Of a DNA stretch of 64,000 nucleotides, positions 18,090-25,457 are shown piece by piece (within the stretch, counting starts at the first letter, position 1; each line of letters starts with the position of its first letter). Below the pieces are notes generated by a model. That model ran no database searches, was not told the origin of the DNA, and was given only the letters and a program-made list of their open reading frames with translations. The DNA is from GCA-2720975 sp964469565 (GTDB lineage Bacteria > Planctomycetota > UBA1135 > GCA-002686595). A program made the position numbers and the translations under genes. The stretch lies in NCBI GenBank assembly GCA_964469565.1, contig CAYXZD010000003.1:186001-250000 (forward strand), in the 5' to 3' direction.

Positions 18090-18201
18090 GGGCTGGGGCG
18101 GTTGGATTCTGACTGGGGGGGCGGAAGGGTGCTGGTGCCGCTAGAATACTTGCCCTGAATCCCACGTAGTCGAACCCAAGAACCCAGCCCCCTCTCCATC
18201 C

Positions 18202-19296
18202 ATGAGCCTCGCCTGTGGCATCGTGGGCCTGCCCAATGTGGGTAAGTCCACCATCTTTAACGCTGTGACCGCCGCCGGTGCAGAGAGTGCAAACTACCCC
18301 TTCTGCACCATCGAGCCCAACGTGGGCATCGTGGATGTGCCGGACGATCGGTTGGAAGTGATCCACAGGTACATCCAGACGGATCGCGTCTTGCCCGCCA
18401 GTCTGAAGATGGTGGACATTGCGGGCCTCGTTGAGGGCGCTTCGAAGGGGGAGGGGCTTGGGAACAAGTTCTTGGCGAACATCAAGGAAGTGGATGCCAT
18501 CGCACACGTCGTGCGTTGCTTCACAAAAGGGGATGTGGTGCATGTTCATGGGGAGATTGACCCGGTTCGTGACATTGAGGTTATCGAGCTAGAGCTCGCA
18601 CTGGCCGATCTCGATACGGTCACACGCAACGTGGAGCGAGTAGCCAAGAAGGCCCGCAGTGGGGACAAGGACAGCATCAAGCAGCAGGAAGTCTTTGAAC
18701 GCGCCAAGGCAGCGCTGGAGGCGGGCAACCAGCTGCGTGCTGAAACCTGGACTGAAACGGAGCGGGCACTTCTCAAGCCGCTTTTTTTGATGACGATGAA
18801 ACCTGTGCTCTTTGTGGCGAATGTCAGCGACGACGACATGGATGCCCAGTCGAAACAGGCTCAGGCCGTGATGGAGTATGCGGGGCGCACGGGTTCGGAA
18901 GTCGTCGCTCTGTGCGGCGATATTGAAGGAGAGCTCTCCCAGATGGATCCTGAAGAGCGCGAGGTGTTCTTGGAGGAAATGGGTTTAGAGGAATCGGGGC
19001 TCGAACGCCTGATCAAACGCGCTTACGGGCTCCTGGGTATGCAGACGTTTTTTACGGCGGGTGAAAAAGAGATTCGGGCCTGGAATATCCTCGCAGGGGA
19101 TACCGGTCCCAAGGCGGCGGGGGTGATTCACACCGACTTTGAAAAGGGCTACATCCGCGCCGAGGTGTTTTCAGTCGATGACCTGGTAGAGCATGAGACC
19201 GAAGTTGCAGTCAAAGCCGCAGGAAAGCTGCGTGTTGAAGGCCGTGACTATGTCATGCAAGAAGGCGACATCGCCCACTTCTTGATCGGAAAGTAG
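18202..19296 (+). CDS. ychF: Ribosome-associated GTPase YchF
   Basis: A 364-residue Obg-family P-loop NTPase. G1 is GLPNVGKST (residues 8-16), G3 is DIAGLVEGASKGEGLGNKFLANI, and the G4 position is FVANVSD, i.e. the NxxE/NxxD-type variant that makes YchF prefer ATP. A helical coiled-coil arm lies at about 125-185, and the C-terminal TGS-like domain begins near 280 with MQTFFTAGEKEIRAW, followed by GVIHTDFEKGYIRAEV. This is the near-universal housekeeping YchF. The length is normal. The leader (CCCCCTCTCCATCC before ATG) has no Shine-Dalgarno, as for many genes here. Confidence 0.97.
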   Translation: MSLACGIVGLPNVGKSTIFNAVTAAGAESANYPFCTIEPNVGIVDVPDDRLEVIHRYIQTDRVLPASLKMVDIAGLVEGASKGEGLGNKFLANIKEVDAIAHVVRCFTKGDVVHVHGEIDPVRDIEVIELELALADLDTVTRNVERVAKKARSGDKDSIKQQEVFERAKAALEAGNQLRAETWTETERALLKPLFLMTMKPVLFVANVSDDDMDAQSKQAQAVMEYAGRTGSEVVALCGDIEGELSQMDPEEREVFLEEMGLEESGLERLIKRAYGLLGMQTFFTAGEKEIRAWNILAGDTGPKAAGVIHTDFEKGYIRAEVFSVDDLVEHETEVAVKAAGKLRVEGRDYVMQEGDIAHFLIGK

Positions 19297-19344
19297 GGCT
19301 GGAGACCATCGCTCGTTTTTCCCTCTAGAGCCAGCACGAGCCCG

Positions 19345-19971
19345 ATGGATACGACTCTCTTCTATGTGGCTGACCCCATGTGCTCATGGTGTTGGGGATT
19401 CAAGCCGGTGCGCGATGAGGTGCTGGCGGCATTGCCTCGAAACACGGTCGTGCGCTACGTCATGGGGGGCCTTGCCCCAGACAATTCTGACCCCATGGAT
19501 GAGCCCACTCGCAGCTATGTCAGGGCCGCCTGGCGTGCAGTGGAGAGGGAAACCGGGGCCACCTTCAACTGGGGATTCTGGGACCGGTGTGAGCCGCGGC
19601 GCAGCACCTACCTCGCCTGTCGAGCCGTTCTACTAGCAGAGCGAATAGAACCGGGCTGCGGCCCTCGCATGTTTGACTTGATTCAGGCGGCCTATTACGC
19701 CCACGCACGGAATCCATCGGACCAGTCAACGCTTCTCGACCTAGGTGAAGATTGTGGCTTGTCCCGGGGACTCTTGGCCCAGGGCTTCGAAACGGGTCAG
19801 GGCCAGGCGTTGCTGGATGCTGACTTGCAGCTCCGACGCGAGCTGGGCGTGACGTCGTTTCCAAGTTTGATCTATCAGCACGCAGGGCGCCGCACAGTGC
19901 TGACTGCAGGCTACGCGGGAGCGCCGGAGGTGCTCAGACGCCTTGCTTTAGCTCAGTCGCCGCCGAGGTAG
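19345..19971 (+). CDS. DsbA-family thioredoxin-fold protein (FrnE-like)
   Basis: A 208-residue cytosolic thioredoxin-fold protein. The active site CSWC (in DPMCSWCWGFKP, residues about 9-20) and the early FYVADP strand match the DsbA/2-hydroxychromene isomerase (FrnE-like) group. The cis-Pro loop is in GVTSFPSLIYQ near residue 172. No signal peptide is seen, so it is a cytosolic disulfide oxidoreductase or isomerase. Its 3' end overlaps the 3' end of the convergent lipoprotein gene by 19 bp. Substrate unknown. Confidence 0.87.
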   Translation: MDTTLFYVADPMCSWCWGFKPVRDEVLAALPRNTVVRYVMGGLAPDNSDPMDEPTRSYVRAAWRAVERETGATFNWGFWDRCEPRRSTYLACRAVLLAERIEPGCGPRMFDLIQAAYYAHARNPSDQSTLLDLGEDCGLSRGLLAQGFETGQGQALLDADLQLRRELGVTSFPSLIYQHAGRRTVLTAGYAGAPEVLRRLALAQSPPR

Positions 19972-20435
19972 CCCATGCCTTGCAGGGCATCCATGGCCGC
20001 TGAGTCGTTGGCGGCGGCCTGTTTGACGTTTTCGAGAAGCTTGGCCATCTTGGGATCGTCAGGGAATGCCTTTACGCCTAGGTCCACGACGGTGACGGCG
20101 TTGACCATGGCCTTGCCGCTGATCATGGCTCCGGCGATGAGGGAGTACTCGTTGACGCCAATGTCTGAGTGCTCCGTGCAGATGGCCTTGAATGCGGCCT
20201 CGGCTTTGGCACCGTCCACGTAGGAGAGAGCTTCGCAGCGCGCTAGGCTAATCTCACGGCGTTCGCTTGCGCTTGCATCCGAGCCTAGGCCCGCGAGGGC
20301 CTGATCAAAGGAGCTCACCGCCCCTGCATAATCGCTGGCTTGGAGGGCGGCCAACCCATCTTGCTTAGGGTCGCCTCCACCGGAGCAGGCGCTGACACAG
20401 AGGGCGAAGGAGAGGAGCAGAATCTTGGTTTGCAT
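19953..20435 (-). CDS. Small TPR-like lipoprotein ending in GMGYLGGD
   Basis: A 160-residue lipoprotein starting at the ATG whose complement is 20433-20435. The signal ends in ALCVSACSGGG, a clear lipobox (Cys about residue 17). The mature part is helical and TPR-like, with the repeat ALQASDYAGAVSSFDQALAGLG and a later DLGVKAFPDDPKMAKLLENV helix pair. It ends with MDALQGMGYLGGD, close to the LxxLGY tail seen in other proteins of this window. It is divergent from the sulfate-activation operon and shares the 444-bp regulatory interval with it. It may therefore be co-regulated. Function unknown. Confidence 0.78.
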   Translation of the reverse strand: MQTKILLLSFALCVSACSGGGDPKQDGLAALQASDYAGAVSSFDQALAGLGSDASASERREISLARCEALSYVDGAKAEAAFKAICTEHSDIGVNEYSLIAGAMISGKAMVNAVTVVDLGVKAFPDDPKMAKLLENVKQAAANDSAAMDALQGMGYLGGD

Positions 20436-20585
20436 GGGTCTTGAGTCTGTAGTGGCGTCTTGGGGATGGACCGAGTGTGCTAGGTATACGGGCGGCAGCG
20501 TTTGGGTTGGTGAAACCTGAGCCCTGTATCGGTGGGCTTTGAGGGAAGGCAGTTTCAATGCCCTTGTTCGGCCCAGCGGGGGTGT

Positions 20586-20689
20586 CAGGTGACCTGGAAA
20601 GCCCTCCAATTGCCTCCAGGAGGGTATTATCTCTAATTGAGTGCCCCATCCTGGGGCAGTGGGGGCGGGGAGGCCATTTTTTCACTGCC
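20586..20689. promoter_or_regulatory. Cluster of short dyads in divergent control region
   Basis: Several small inverted repeats sit close together: CAGGT-G-ACCTG (20586-20596), CCTCC-A-GGAGG (20613-20623), and TGCCCCA/TGGGGCA with a 3-base loop (20642-20658). GGCAGTG (20655-20661) can instead pair with CACTGCC (20683-20689), so the last two pairings exclude each other. A TATTAT box (20625-20630) is a possible -10 without a clear -35. Suggestive of regulation, not proven. Confidence 0.35.
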
Positions 20690-20716
20690 CTAAGGCCTTT
20701 AGCCTCAAGAACTTAG

Positions 20717-20736
20717 GTGTCAGCGATCGATGACAC
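20717..20736. promoter_or_regulatory. 18-of-20 palindrome upstream of sulfate operon
   Basis: GTGTCA, eight bases, TGACAC, with CGATCG at its exact centre (20724-20729), so 18 of 20 positions are symmetric. It overlaps the first half-site of the six-site array by four bases. A dyad of this length suits a dimeric DNA-binding protein distinct from the RHH protein. Confidence 0.45.
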
Positions 20737-20794
20737 TCCCAGAGCACTCCATCTGCACTCCAATCGGAGTATGATCAGAGTGCGTTGGGAGTGT
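20733..20794. promoter_or_regulatory. Symmetric six-half-site operator (11-bp period)
   Basis: Three ACTC cores at 20735, 20746 and 20757 are followed by three GAGT cores at 20767, 20778 and 20789. Within each arm the spacing is exactly 11 bp, and all three pairs share one centre, 20763.5. Flanks are also conserved (half-site about rCACTCCa; the outer ACACTCCCA/TGGGAGTGT pair is a perfect 9-bp match). A TATGAT box, one change from the -10 consensus, lies inside at 20770-20775. The same sequence could fold as a long RNA hairpin. The 11-bp period and the RHH gene directly downstream favour a protein operator with autoregulation. Confidence 0.7.
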
Positions 20795-20840
20795 GCGACT
20801 GCCTCCCTTCGTACCGATTCAGCCTGTCTTTTTTCCTACG

Positions 20841-20862
20841 AGCCCTCATTTGGGGGCTTTTT
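20841..20862 (+). terminator. Terminator-like hairpin in leader of the RHH-sat operon
   Basis: A 7-bp stem AGCCCTC/GGGGGCT (one G-T pair) with loop ATTT is followed by TTTT at 20859-20862. It lies between the operator and the ATG at 20880, so it could attenuate transcription of the operon rather than end an upstream gene, since the upstream gene is divergent. Confidence 0.5.
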
Positions 20863-20879
20863 GCACAAGGTCCCATTCC

Positions 20880-21098
20880 ATGCGCGAGTCTAAGGTCACC
20901 ATCAAGATCCCCCGCCCCCTGTACCGGAAGATCCAGCAGGTCGTGGAGGAGTCGGGCTTTGATTCGCCCACAGATTTCATCGTCTACGTGCTGCGCGACC
21001 TGATGGGGGAGGCCGAGGCCGAGAACGCCGAGCCAGAGTTCACCCAACATGAACTCGACGACGTGAAGCGCAAGCTCAAGAACCTCGGCTACCTGTAG
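20880..21098 (+). CDS. Ribbon-helix-helix (CopG/MetJ-like) small protein, LGYL tail
   Basis: A 72-residue protein. Residues 4-45 follow the RHH pattern: beta strand SKVTIKIPRPL, helix YRKIQQVVEESG, turn FDSP, and second helix TDFIVYVLRDLMGE. RHH dimers insert a two-stranded sheet into the DNA major groove. An acidic linker then leads to a helix ending KRKLKNLGYL at the C-terminus. The start ATG at 20880 is chosen because the RHH strand begins directly after it. It is the first gene of the sat-cysC operon, 85 bp beyond a six-site symmetric operator, so it is the obvious candidate to bind that site. Paralogous to the protein at 32521. Confidence 0.82.
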   Translation: MRESKVTIKIPRPLYRKIQQVVEESGFDSPTDFIVYVLRDLMGEAEAENAEPEFTQHELDDVKRKLKNLGYL

Positions 21099-21157
21099 CA
21101 CCGACTTCCCATCCCACACGACCACACCACTTTTTTTCTGGAACCCACCCCTTAGTC

Positions 21158-22411
21158 ATGACCTCTACCGTTTCCAACATCTCTCCTGTCCACGGCGGCC
21201 TCGCCGAGCCTGTCAATTGCATCGATCCCTCTGCCGCGGATGTGGACGGACTTCATTCAATCGAGGTCAATGAGGTCGACCACACGACCCTTTACCGAAT
21301 CGCTGACGGAACCCTCAGCCCCCTCACAGGCCCCATGGGGGAGCAGGATTACAACGACGTTCTCGCCAAGGGCTGCATTTCTCGCGGCGGAAGTGATTGG
21401 GCCTGGACGATTCCGATCATCCTGCCGGTAACGGATGCGGAAGCGCAGACCTGCTCTGTGGGAGCCAAGCTGGCCTTGACTCATGGCGGTCAGGCCTTCG
21501 GAACCCTTGAGGTGGATTCCCTTTTTGATTGGGACAAGGCTGCTTTTATCAAGGCCGTCTATCGGACTGATCGTACTGATCACCCCGGTGCACGACTGTG
21601 GACCGGCGACGAGAGAACCCAGCTTGTGGGCGGAACGATCCGCCTTGTGGCTCAGGCCGATGCCCGCCCCTTTGCTGATCGCGTCATGTCCCCTGGGCAA
21701 ACCCGTGCATTGGTGGCCGATCAAGGCTGGGAGCAGTCCATCGCCTTCCAAACTCGGAACCCCCTGCACCGGGCCCACGAGTATGCGCTCGTGTATGGCG
21801 CAGAGACGATTCTGCGTGCCAATGGCAAGCGCACTGGGGTGATCCTCAACCCTCTAGTGGGTCAACTCAAGGGTGACGACGTTCCCGCGACCACCCGTAT
21901 GGAGACCTACGAGAAGCTGGTGGAGAATCGCCTCTTAGGGGTCGGAGACATGGATGAGGACCTCTGGAGCCAGAACGGCCAGGATCTCAACGACAACCTC
22001 CACCTGGTCGGACTGGATATGCGCATGTACTACGGCGGACCTGCAGAGGCCGTCATGCACGCCATCTACCGACAGAATCTGGGATTCACCCACTTTATTA
22101 TTGGCCGCAAGCATGCCGATGCCCCCTTCGACGATGGGGAGGCCATTTGGGGTGACTTTGATGCCCAAGAGGTCTTCGAAAACCTCGGCGGTGGCCTGTC
22201 CATCCAGACGGTCAATGTCGGTTTTGCCGCTTATTTTGAGGAAATCGGCCGCGTGGGCCTGATGAGTGAAAACACCGAAAACACTTCCGTGTTCATTTCC
22301 GGCACCAAGGTGCGCTCCCAGTTGGTTGCTGGAGAGAGCCCTGATCCGCGCATCATGCGCGAGACTACCGCGGCAATCTTGGTGGAGTACTACAAGTCCA
22401 AGGCCGAGTAG
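21158..22411 (+). CDS. sat: Sulfate adenylyltransferase (ATP sulfurylase)
   Basis: A 417-residue homomeric ATP sulfurylase that makes adenosine 5'-phosphosulfate (APS) from ATP and sulfate. An N-terminal PUA-like domain (about 1-175) precedes the catalytic domain. The active-site motif QTRNPLHRAHEY (about residues 200-211) has the QTRNP loop and HxxH. GRKHADAPFDDGEAIW near 315-330 is the second conserved block, and FISGTKVRSQL near 387 the third. Length is normal and nothing is missing. It is preceded by the RHH gene and followed, across a perfect hairpin, by a sulfatase-superfamily gene and cysC. Together with CysC it supplies PAPS. Confidence 0.97.
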   Translation: MTSTVSNISPVHGGLAEPVNCIDPSAADVDGLHSIEVNEVDHTTLYRIADGTLSPLTGPMGEQDYNDVLAKGCISRGGSDWAWTIPIILPVTDAEAQTCSVGAKLALTHGGQAFGTLEVDSLFDWDKAAFIKAVYRTDRTDHPGARLWTGDERTQLVGGTIRLVAQADARPFADRVMSPGQTRALVADQGWEQSIAFQTRNPLHRAHEYALVYGAETILRANGKRTGVILNPLVGQLKGDDVPATTRMETYEKLVENRLLGVGDMDEDLWSQNGQDLNDNLHLVGLDMRMYYGGPAEAVMHAIYRQNLGFTHFIIGRKHADAPFDDGEAIWGDFDAQEVFENLGGGLSIQTVNVGFAAYFEEIGRVGLMSENTENTSVFISGTKVRSQLVAGESPDPRIMRETTAAILVEYYKSKAE

Positions 22412-22433
22412 GTCGATAGAAAACTCCCCCCAA

Positions 22434-22465
22434 GGCCGACGGTTCGCCCCCGCGAACCGTCGGCC
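22434..22465. repeat. Perfect 14-bp hairpin between sat and next gene
   Basis: GGCCGACGGTTCGC (22434-22447) and its exact reverse complement (22452-22465) flank a CCCC loop. No T-run follows, so it is not a classical terminator. It could protect or process the operon mRNA, or reduce expression of downstream genes. Confidence 0.75.
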
Positions 22466-22518
22466 ACACCCTCTAGCACCCATTCTCCTAGTCATCCTCC
22501 AACCCTTCAGCGCGCTCC

Positions 22519-23499
22519 ATGGGACTCCTCGATCTGTTCAATAAGAAGAAAGTGCACTCCCCTGCGGGCCCTCGGCCCAAGCTGCCTCCCCGCCCCATGG
22601 GGATGCGCATGGCTCCTCACCCCGAGCCCCAGGCGGACAATCACTTCATCGTGATCACCCTCGATAGTTTGCGCTATGACTCGTTCATGGCGGCGGAACC
22701 CAAAAACATCACCAAGCTTGGCAAGGTCGAGAAGCGGTACACCTACGCATCGTGGACGGCACCTTCACACTACAACTTGCTGACTGGCCTCTTGCCCCAC
22801 ACCTCGCCCGAAAACGTCTACGCCTCCGAGTACTACAAAGAGGATTTCTTCAATTACAACGAGCGCCTCGGTGCCAAGGGTATTGAGTTCGGGAAGATGG
22901 TTCCAGGCCTGTGGTTCCCGGGTCTCCTCCGTAACCAGTTGGGCTATAAGACTTGCGCGCGCATGTCCCTGCCCGTGCTCAACCCCAAGACGGGCATCAA
23001 CCGAGATTTCGACGACTTCCAGCTCATGGACAGCCATAACGACATGGCCGCCATGCTTCCCACCATGAAGTTCGATTCGGACCGGCCCGAGTTCTACATG
23101 CTGAACGTAGGTGAAACCCACTATCCCTACGCCAAGCCCGACGAAGATTCTTCCATGTGGCCTCGCATCAGCGGAGTCAACGGAGTCTTCAAGAAGATGA
23201 ACGAACAAATCGAAGGAGCTGACTCGGACGCGGGCGAAGACGATGCTCGATTCAAAGAGACGTTTCAGTTCTTCGACCAGGACAAAATGGACGAACTGCG
23301 TGAGCGCCAGGTTGACACAGTCCGCTACCTCGATACTGAGGTGTTCCCCAAGCTCTACGACATGGTCCCCGACAACACCTGGATCATTGTCACCGCCGAT
23401 CACGGCGAACTCTTCGGCGAGAATGGCTACTTCGGCCACGGCCCGATCATGCACGAGAAATGCTTCGAGGTTCCATATCTCGAAGGAAAGATCCGCTAG
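22519..23499 (+). CDS. Sulfatase/alkaline-phosphatase-superfamily protein in sat-cysC operon
   Basis: A 326-residue protein without a signal peptide, hence cytosolic. The superfamily landmarks are FIVITLDSLRYDSF (first metal site, about 43-56), WTAPSHYNLLTGLLPHT at the nucleophile position (about 77-93), and ITVTADHGELFGENGYFGHGP near the C-terminus. The nucleophile is probably Thr (T in WTAPSH), not the Cys/Ser of FGly sulfatases, so it is not a classical sulfatase. It is shorter than secreted sulfatases. Placement between sat and cysC suggests a role tied to PAPS, such as a transferase or phosphodiesterase acting on a sulfo- or phospho-compound; this is inference. Confidence 0.8.
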   Translation: MGLLDLFNKKKVHSPAGPRPKLPPRPMGMRMAPHPEPQADNHFIVITLDSLRYDSFMAAEPKNITKLGKVEKRYTYASWTAPSHYNLLTGLLPHTSPENVYASEYYKEDFFNYNERLGAKGIEFGKMVPGLWFPGLLRNQLGYKTCARMSLPVLNPKTGINRDFDDFQLMDSHNDMAAMLPTMKFDSDRPEFYMLNVGETHYPYAKPDEDSSMWPRISGVNGVFKKMNEQIEGADSDAGEDDARFKETFQFFDQDKMDELRERQVDTVRYLDTEVFPKLYDMVPDNTWIIVTADHGELFGENGYFGHGPIMHEKCFEVPYLEGKIR

Positions 23500-23573
23500 G
23501 CCAAACAGCCCAGCACCCCATCCCTTTTTTGATTTTTGACCCTGGCCAATACTGGCTGCACCCCCTCAGACTC

Positions 23574-24131
23574 ATGTCCAACAACGGTTTCATTCTCTGG
23601 TTCACCGGCTTGTCCGGTTCTGGTAAGTCTACCCTCGCTGAATTCCTCACCCCCACCCTTGTCGAGCGTGGCGTCAACATCGAAGTCCTCGATGGGGATG
23701 TGGTGCGCACAAACCTCTCCAAGGGCTTGGGTTTCAGCAAGGAAGATCGCGACACCAACATCCGTCGCATTGGTTTCGTTGCCAACCTCCTGGCGCGTAA
23801 CGGGGCTGGCGCAATCACGGCAGCGATCTCACCCTACACGGCCATTCGCGACGAGTGTCGCAGCATGTGTGATGCAACCTTTGTTGAGGTGTACGTCGAG
23901 GCTCCCCTTGAGGTGGTTGAGGAGCGTGACACCAAGGGCCTCTACAAGAAAGCCCGTTCAGGTGAGATCAAGAACTTCACTGGCGTGAGTGATCCTTACG
24001 AGGCTCCCGAGAACCCCGAGGTCACCGTTCACACGGGCTCGGAGTCCATTGAAGACTCGGCCAACCGCATTCTGGACTACCTCGTCGAGAAGGGCCTCGT
24101 GCCCACTGCGACCGCAGACGCGACCGTCTAA
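23574..24131 (+). CDS. cysC: Adenylylsulfate kinase (APS kinase)
   Basis: A 185-residue APS kinase that phosphorylates APS to PAPS. The P-loop is GLSGSGKST (residues 12-20), followed by LDGDVVRTNLSKGLGFSKEDRDTNIRRIGFVANLLARNG, the APS-binding region, and AAISPY with VYVEAPLEVVEERDTKGLYKKA. The ATG at 23574 gives the normal N-terminus MSNNGFILWFTGLSG. The leader is C-rich and lacks a Shine-Dalgarno. It is the last gene of the operon, before a strong terminator. No cysH, cysI or cysD/N gene is near, so the PAPS may feed sulfotransfer as well as or instead of assimilation. Confidence 0.97.
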   Translation: MSNNGFILWFTGLSGSGKSTLAEFLTPTLVERGVNIEVLDGDVVRTNLSKGLGFSKEDRDTNIRRIGFVANLLARNGAGAITAAISPYTAIRDECRSMCDATFVEVYVEAPLEVVEERDTKGLYKKARSGEIKNFTGVSDPYEAPENPEVTVHTGSESIEDSANRILDYLVEKGLVPTATADATV

Positions 24132-24151
24132 CGCCTGCCCCAAGACCTGCG

Positions 24152-24190
24152 AAAAAGGCACGCTCGGCCATTGGCCGGGCGTGCCTTTTC
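24152..24190. terminator. Strong terminator after cysC
   Basis: Stem GGCACGC-T-CGGCC (24157-24169) pairs with GGCCG-G-GCGTGCC (24173-24185), loop ATT, followed by TTTTC and preceded by AAAAA, so it can act on both strands. Downstream, GGGCCCTTTTCT occurs twice (24197 and 24210 regions), perhaps as back-up terminators between the convergent cysC and aldolase genes. Confidence 0.88.
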
Positions 24191-24254
24191 TCATGGGGCC
24201 CTTTTCTCAGGGCCCTTTTCTAATGGGACGCTGACAGGTCAGATCCGTTGGCGA

Positions 24255-25145
24255 TCAAGTGCGTGATGCGGCGCAGATGGCAGCGATGGACTCGTCCAAC
24301 ATGCTGTTGAATTCTTCCTCGGTCTGCTGTGCCTTGAGGCCCTCGGAGAGTGCGCGTGAGAAACTGGCAATCATGCCATTGTTGCGTGTCAGGCGTGCGT
24401 TGGCTTCCTCGCGGCTATAGCCGCCAGAGAGGGCCACAACCCGTAGGACATTGGGGTGATTGATGCAGTCCGCATAGAAGTTGTCTTGCTCTGGCAAGGT
24501 CAGCTTGAGCATGACCTTCTCGTCTGCACCCAGACTGTTGAGTTGCTCAAGCATTGCGGCATTCAGCAGCGCTTCGGCGGAAGCTTTAGCGGGAGAGTGG
24601 ATGTCAACTTCGGGCTCGATGATGGGCACGAGGCCGGCAGCGCAGATGCGACGTCCAATCTCGAATTGTTGGTCAACAACGGCTTTCACACCAGCAGGAT
24701 TGTCAGTCTTGATGACCGAGCGCATCTTGGTTCCGAAGATGCCCTTGCTGTTGGCCTTCTCCAATAGAGCATCGAGCTCGGGCATGGGGTTCATAACCTG
24801 CGCGCCGTCTGCTTCCGGGGCGAGCCCCTTGTCCACTTTGAGGAAGGGAATGACCTGCTTGTCCTCCCACAGGTATTGGGCTGTGCCTTTGCCGTTGACT
24901 TCGCTGTCCATGGTGACCTCGAAGAGAATCGCTCCCAGGATGCGGTCGCCGCCAAAGCTGGGGCTCGTCATGATGCGCGTACGCATTTTGTGGACGGTCG
25001 CATACATTTCTTCGTCGCCGGAGTACGCGTTTTCGTCGACACCGTAGAGCGCAAGGGCTTTAGGGGTGCTGCCGCCGCTCTGGTCTAGCGCGGCGATAAA
25101 GCCCTCTTGGCTGGAGATTTTAGCGAGTTGTTGTTCTTTGCTCAT
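24255..25145 (-). CDS. Fructose-bisphosphate aldolase, class I
   Basis: A 296-residue class I (Schiff-base) aldolase of the short bacterial fda type. The N-terminus SSQEGFIAALDQSGGSTPKAL carries the DQSGGS phosphate-binding region. The Schiff-base Lys is in the MLKLTLPEQDN segment, and the C-terminal segment holds VVALSGGYSREEANARLTRNNGMIASFSRALSEGL. It interconverts fructose-1,6-bisphosphate with glyceraldehyde-3-phosphate and dihydroxyacetone phosphate in glycolysis and gluconeogenesis. Gene length and motifs look complete. It is a single gene on the minus strand, convergent with cysC. Family identification is firm; the gene name fda would fit. Confidence 0.92.
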   Translation of the reverse strand: MSKEQQLAKISSQEGFIAALDQSGGSTPKALALYGVDENAYSGDEEMYATVHKMRTRIMTSPSFGGDRILGAILFEVTMDSEVNGKGTAQYLWEDKQVIPFLKVDKGLAPEADGAQVMNPMPELDALLEKANSKGIFGTKMRSVIKTDNPAGVKAVVDQQFEIGRRICAAGLVPIIEPEVDIHSPAKASAEALLNAAMLEQLNSLGADEKVMLKLTLPEQDNFYADCINHPNVLRVVALSGGYSREEANARLTRNNGMIASFSRALSEGLKAQQTEEEFNSMLDESIAAICAASRT

Positions 25146-25328
25146 GGGTGGGGGGGGGAGGGCAGTTGAGAGTGGGCTGATGTCAAATCCGCCGCCTGAC
25201 TTGGCGGGTCGGGATTCTCACTAAATCGGGCAGGGGGGTCAATAAGGTGCCCGCCGCCCGAGGAGCCGAGCCGCCCAATTCCCTTGGATGACAGGCGAAG
25301 TGTTCCAGAATGGACTCGATCCAATCGG

Positions 25329-25388
25329 GCCTGCGAGCTTGCCTGCGAGCTTGCCTGCGAGCTTGCCTGCGAGCTTGCCTGCGAGCTT
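25329..25388. repeat. 12-bp tandem repeat, five perfect copies
   Basis: GCCTGCGAGCTT is repeated five times without change. It lies in the 312-bp interval between the aldolase gene and the sulfatase-like gene, downstream or between genes rather than in a recognised gene. Frames through it would read KLAG or QARR repeats, but no protein start or composition supports coding. Confidence 0.95.
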
Positions 25389-25457
25389 GGCAGTATTGTG
25401 GTGTTTTGCGCATTCTGGCCCGCGCATAGGGCGCATAGGGCTACGCGGGATCGAGTC

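Noticed and set aside
22765..23454. A 229-residue minus-strand frame opposite the sulfatase-superfamily gene
   Set aside because: Valine-rich composition of the antisense type, with no motif; the plus-strand gene is well supported.
25329..25388. The five-copy 12-bp repeat considered as a CRISPR array
   Set aside because: Units are too short, contiguous and have no spacers; no cas gene is near.
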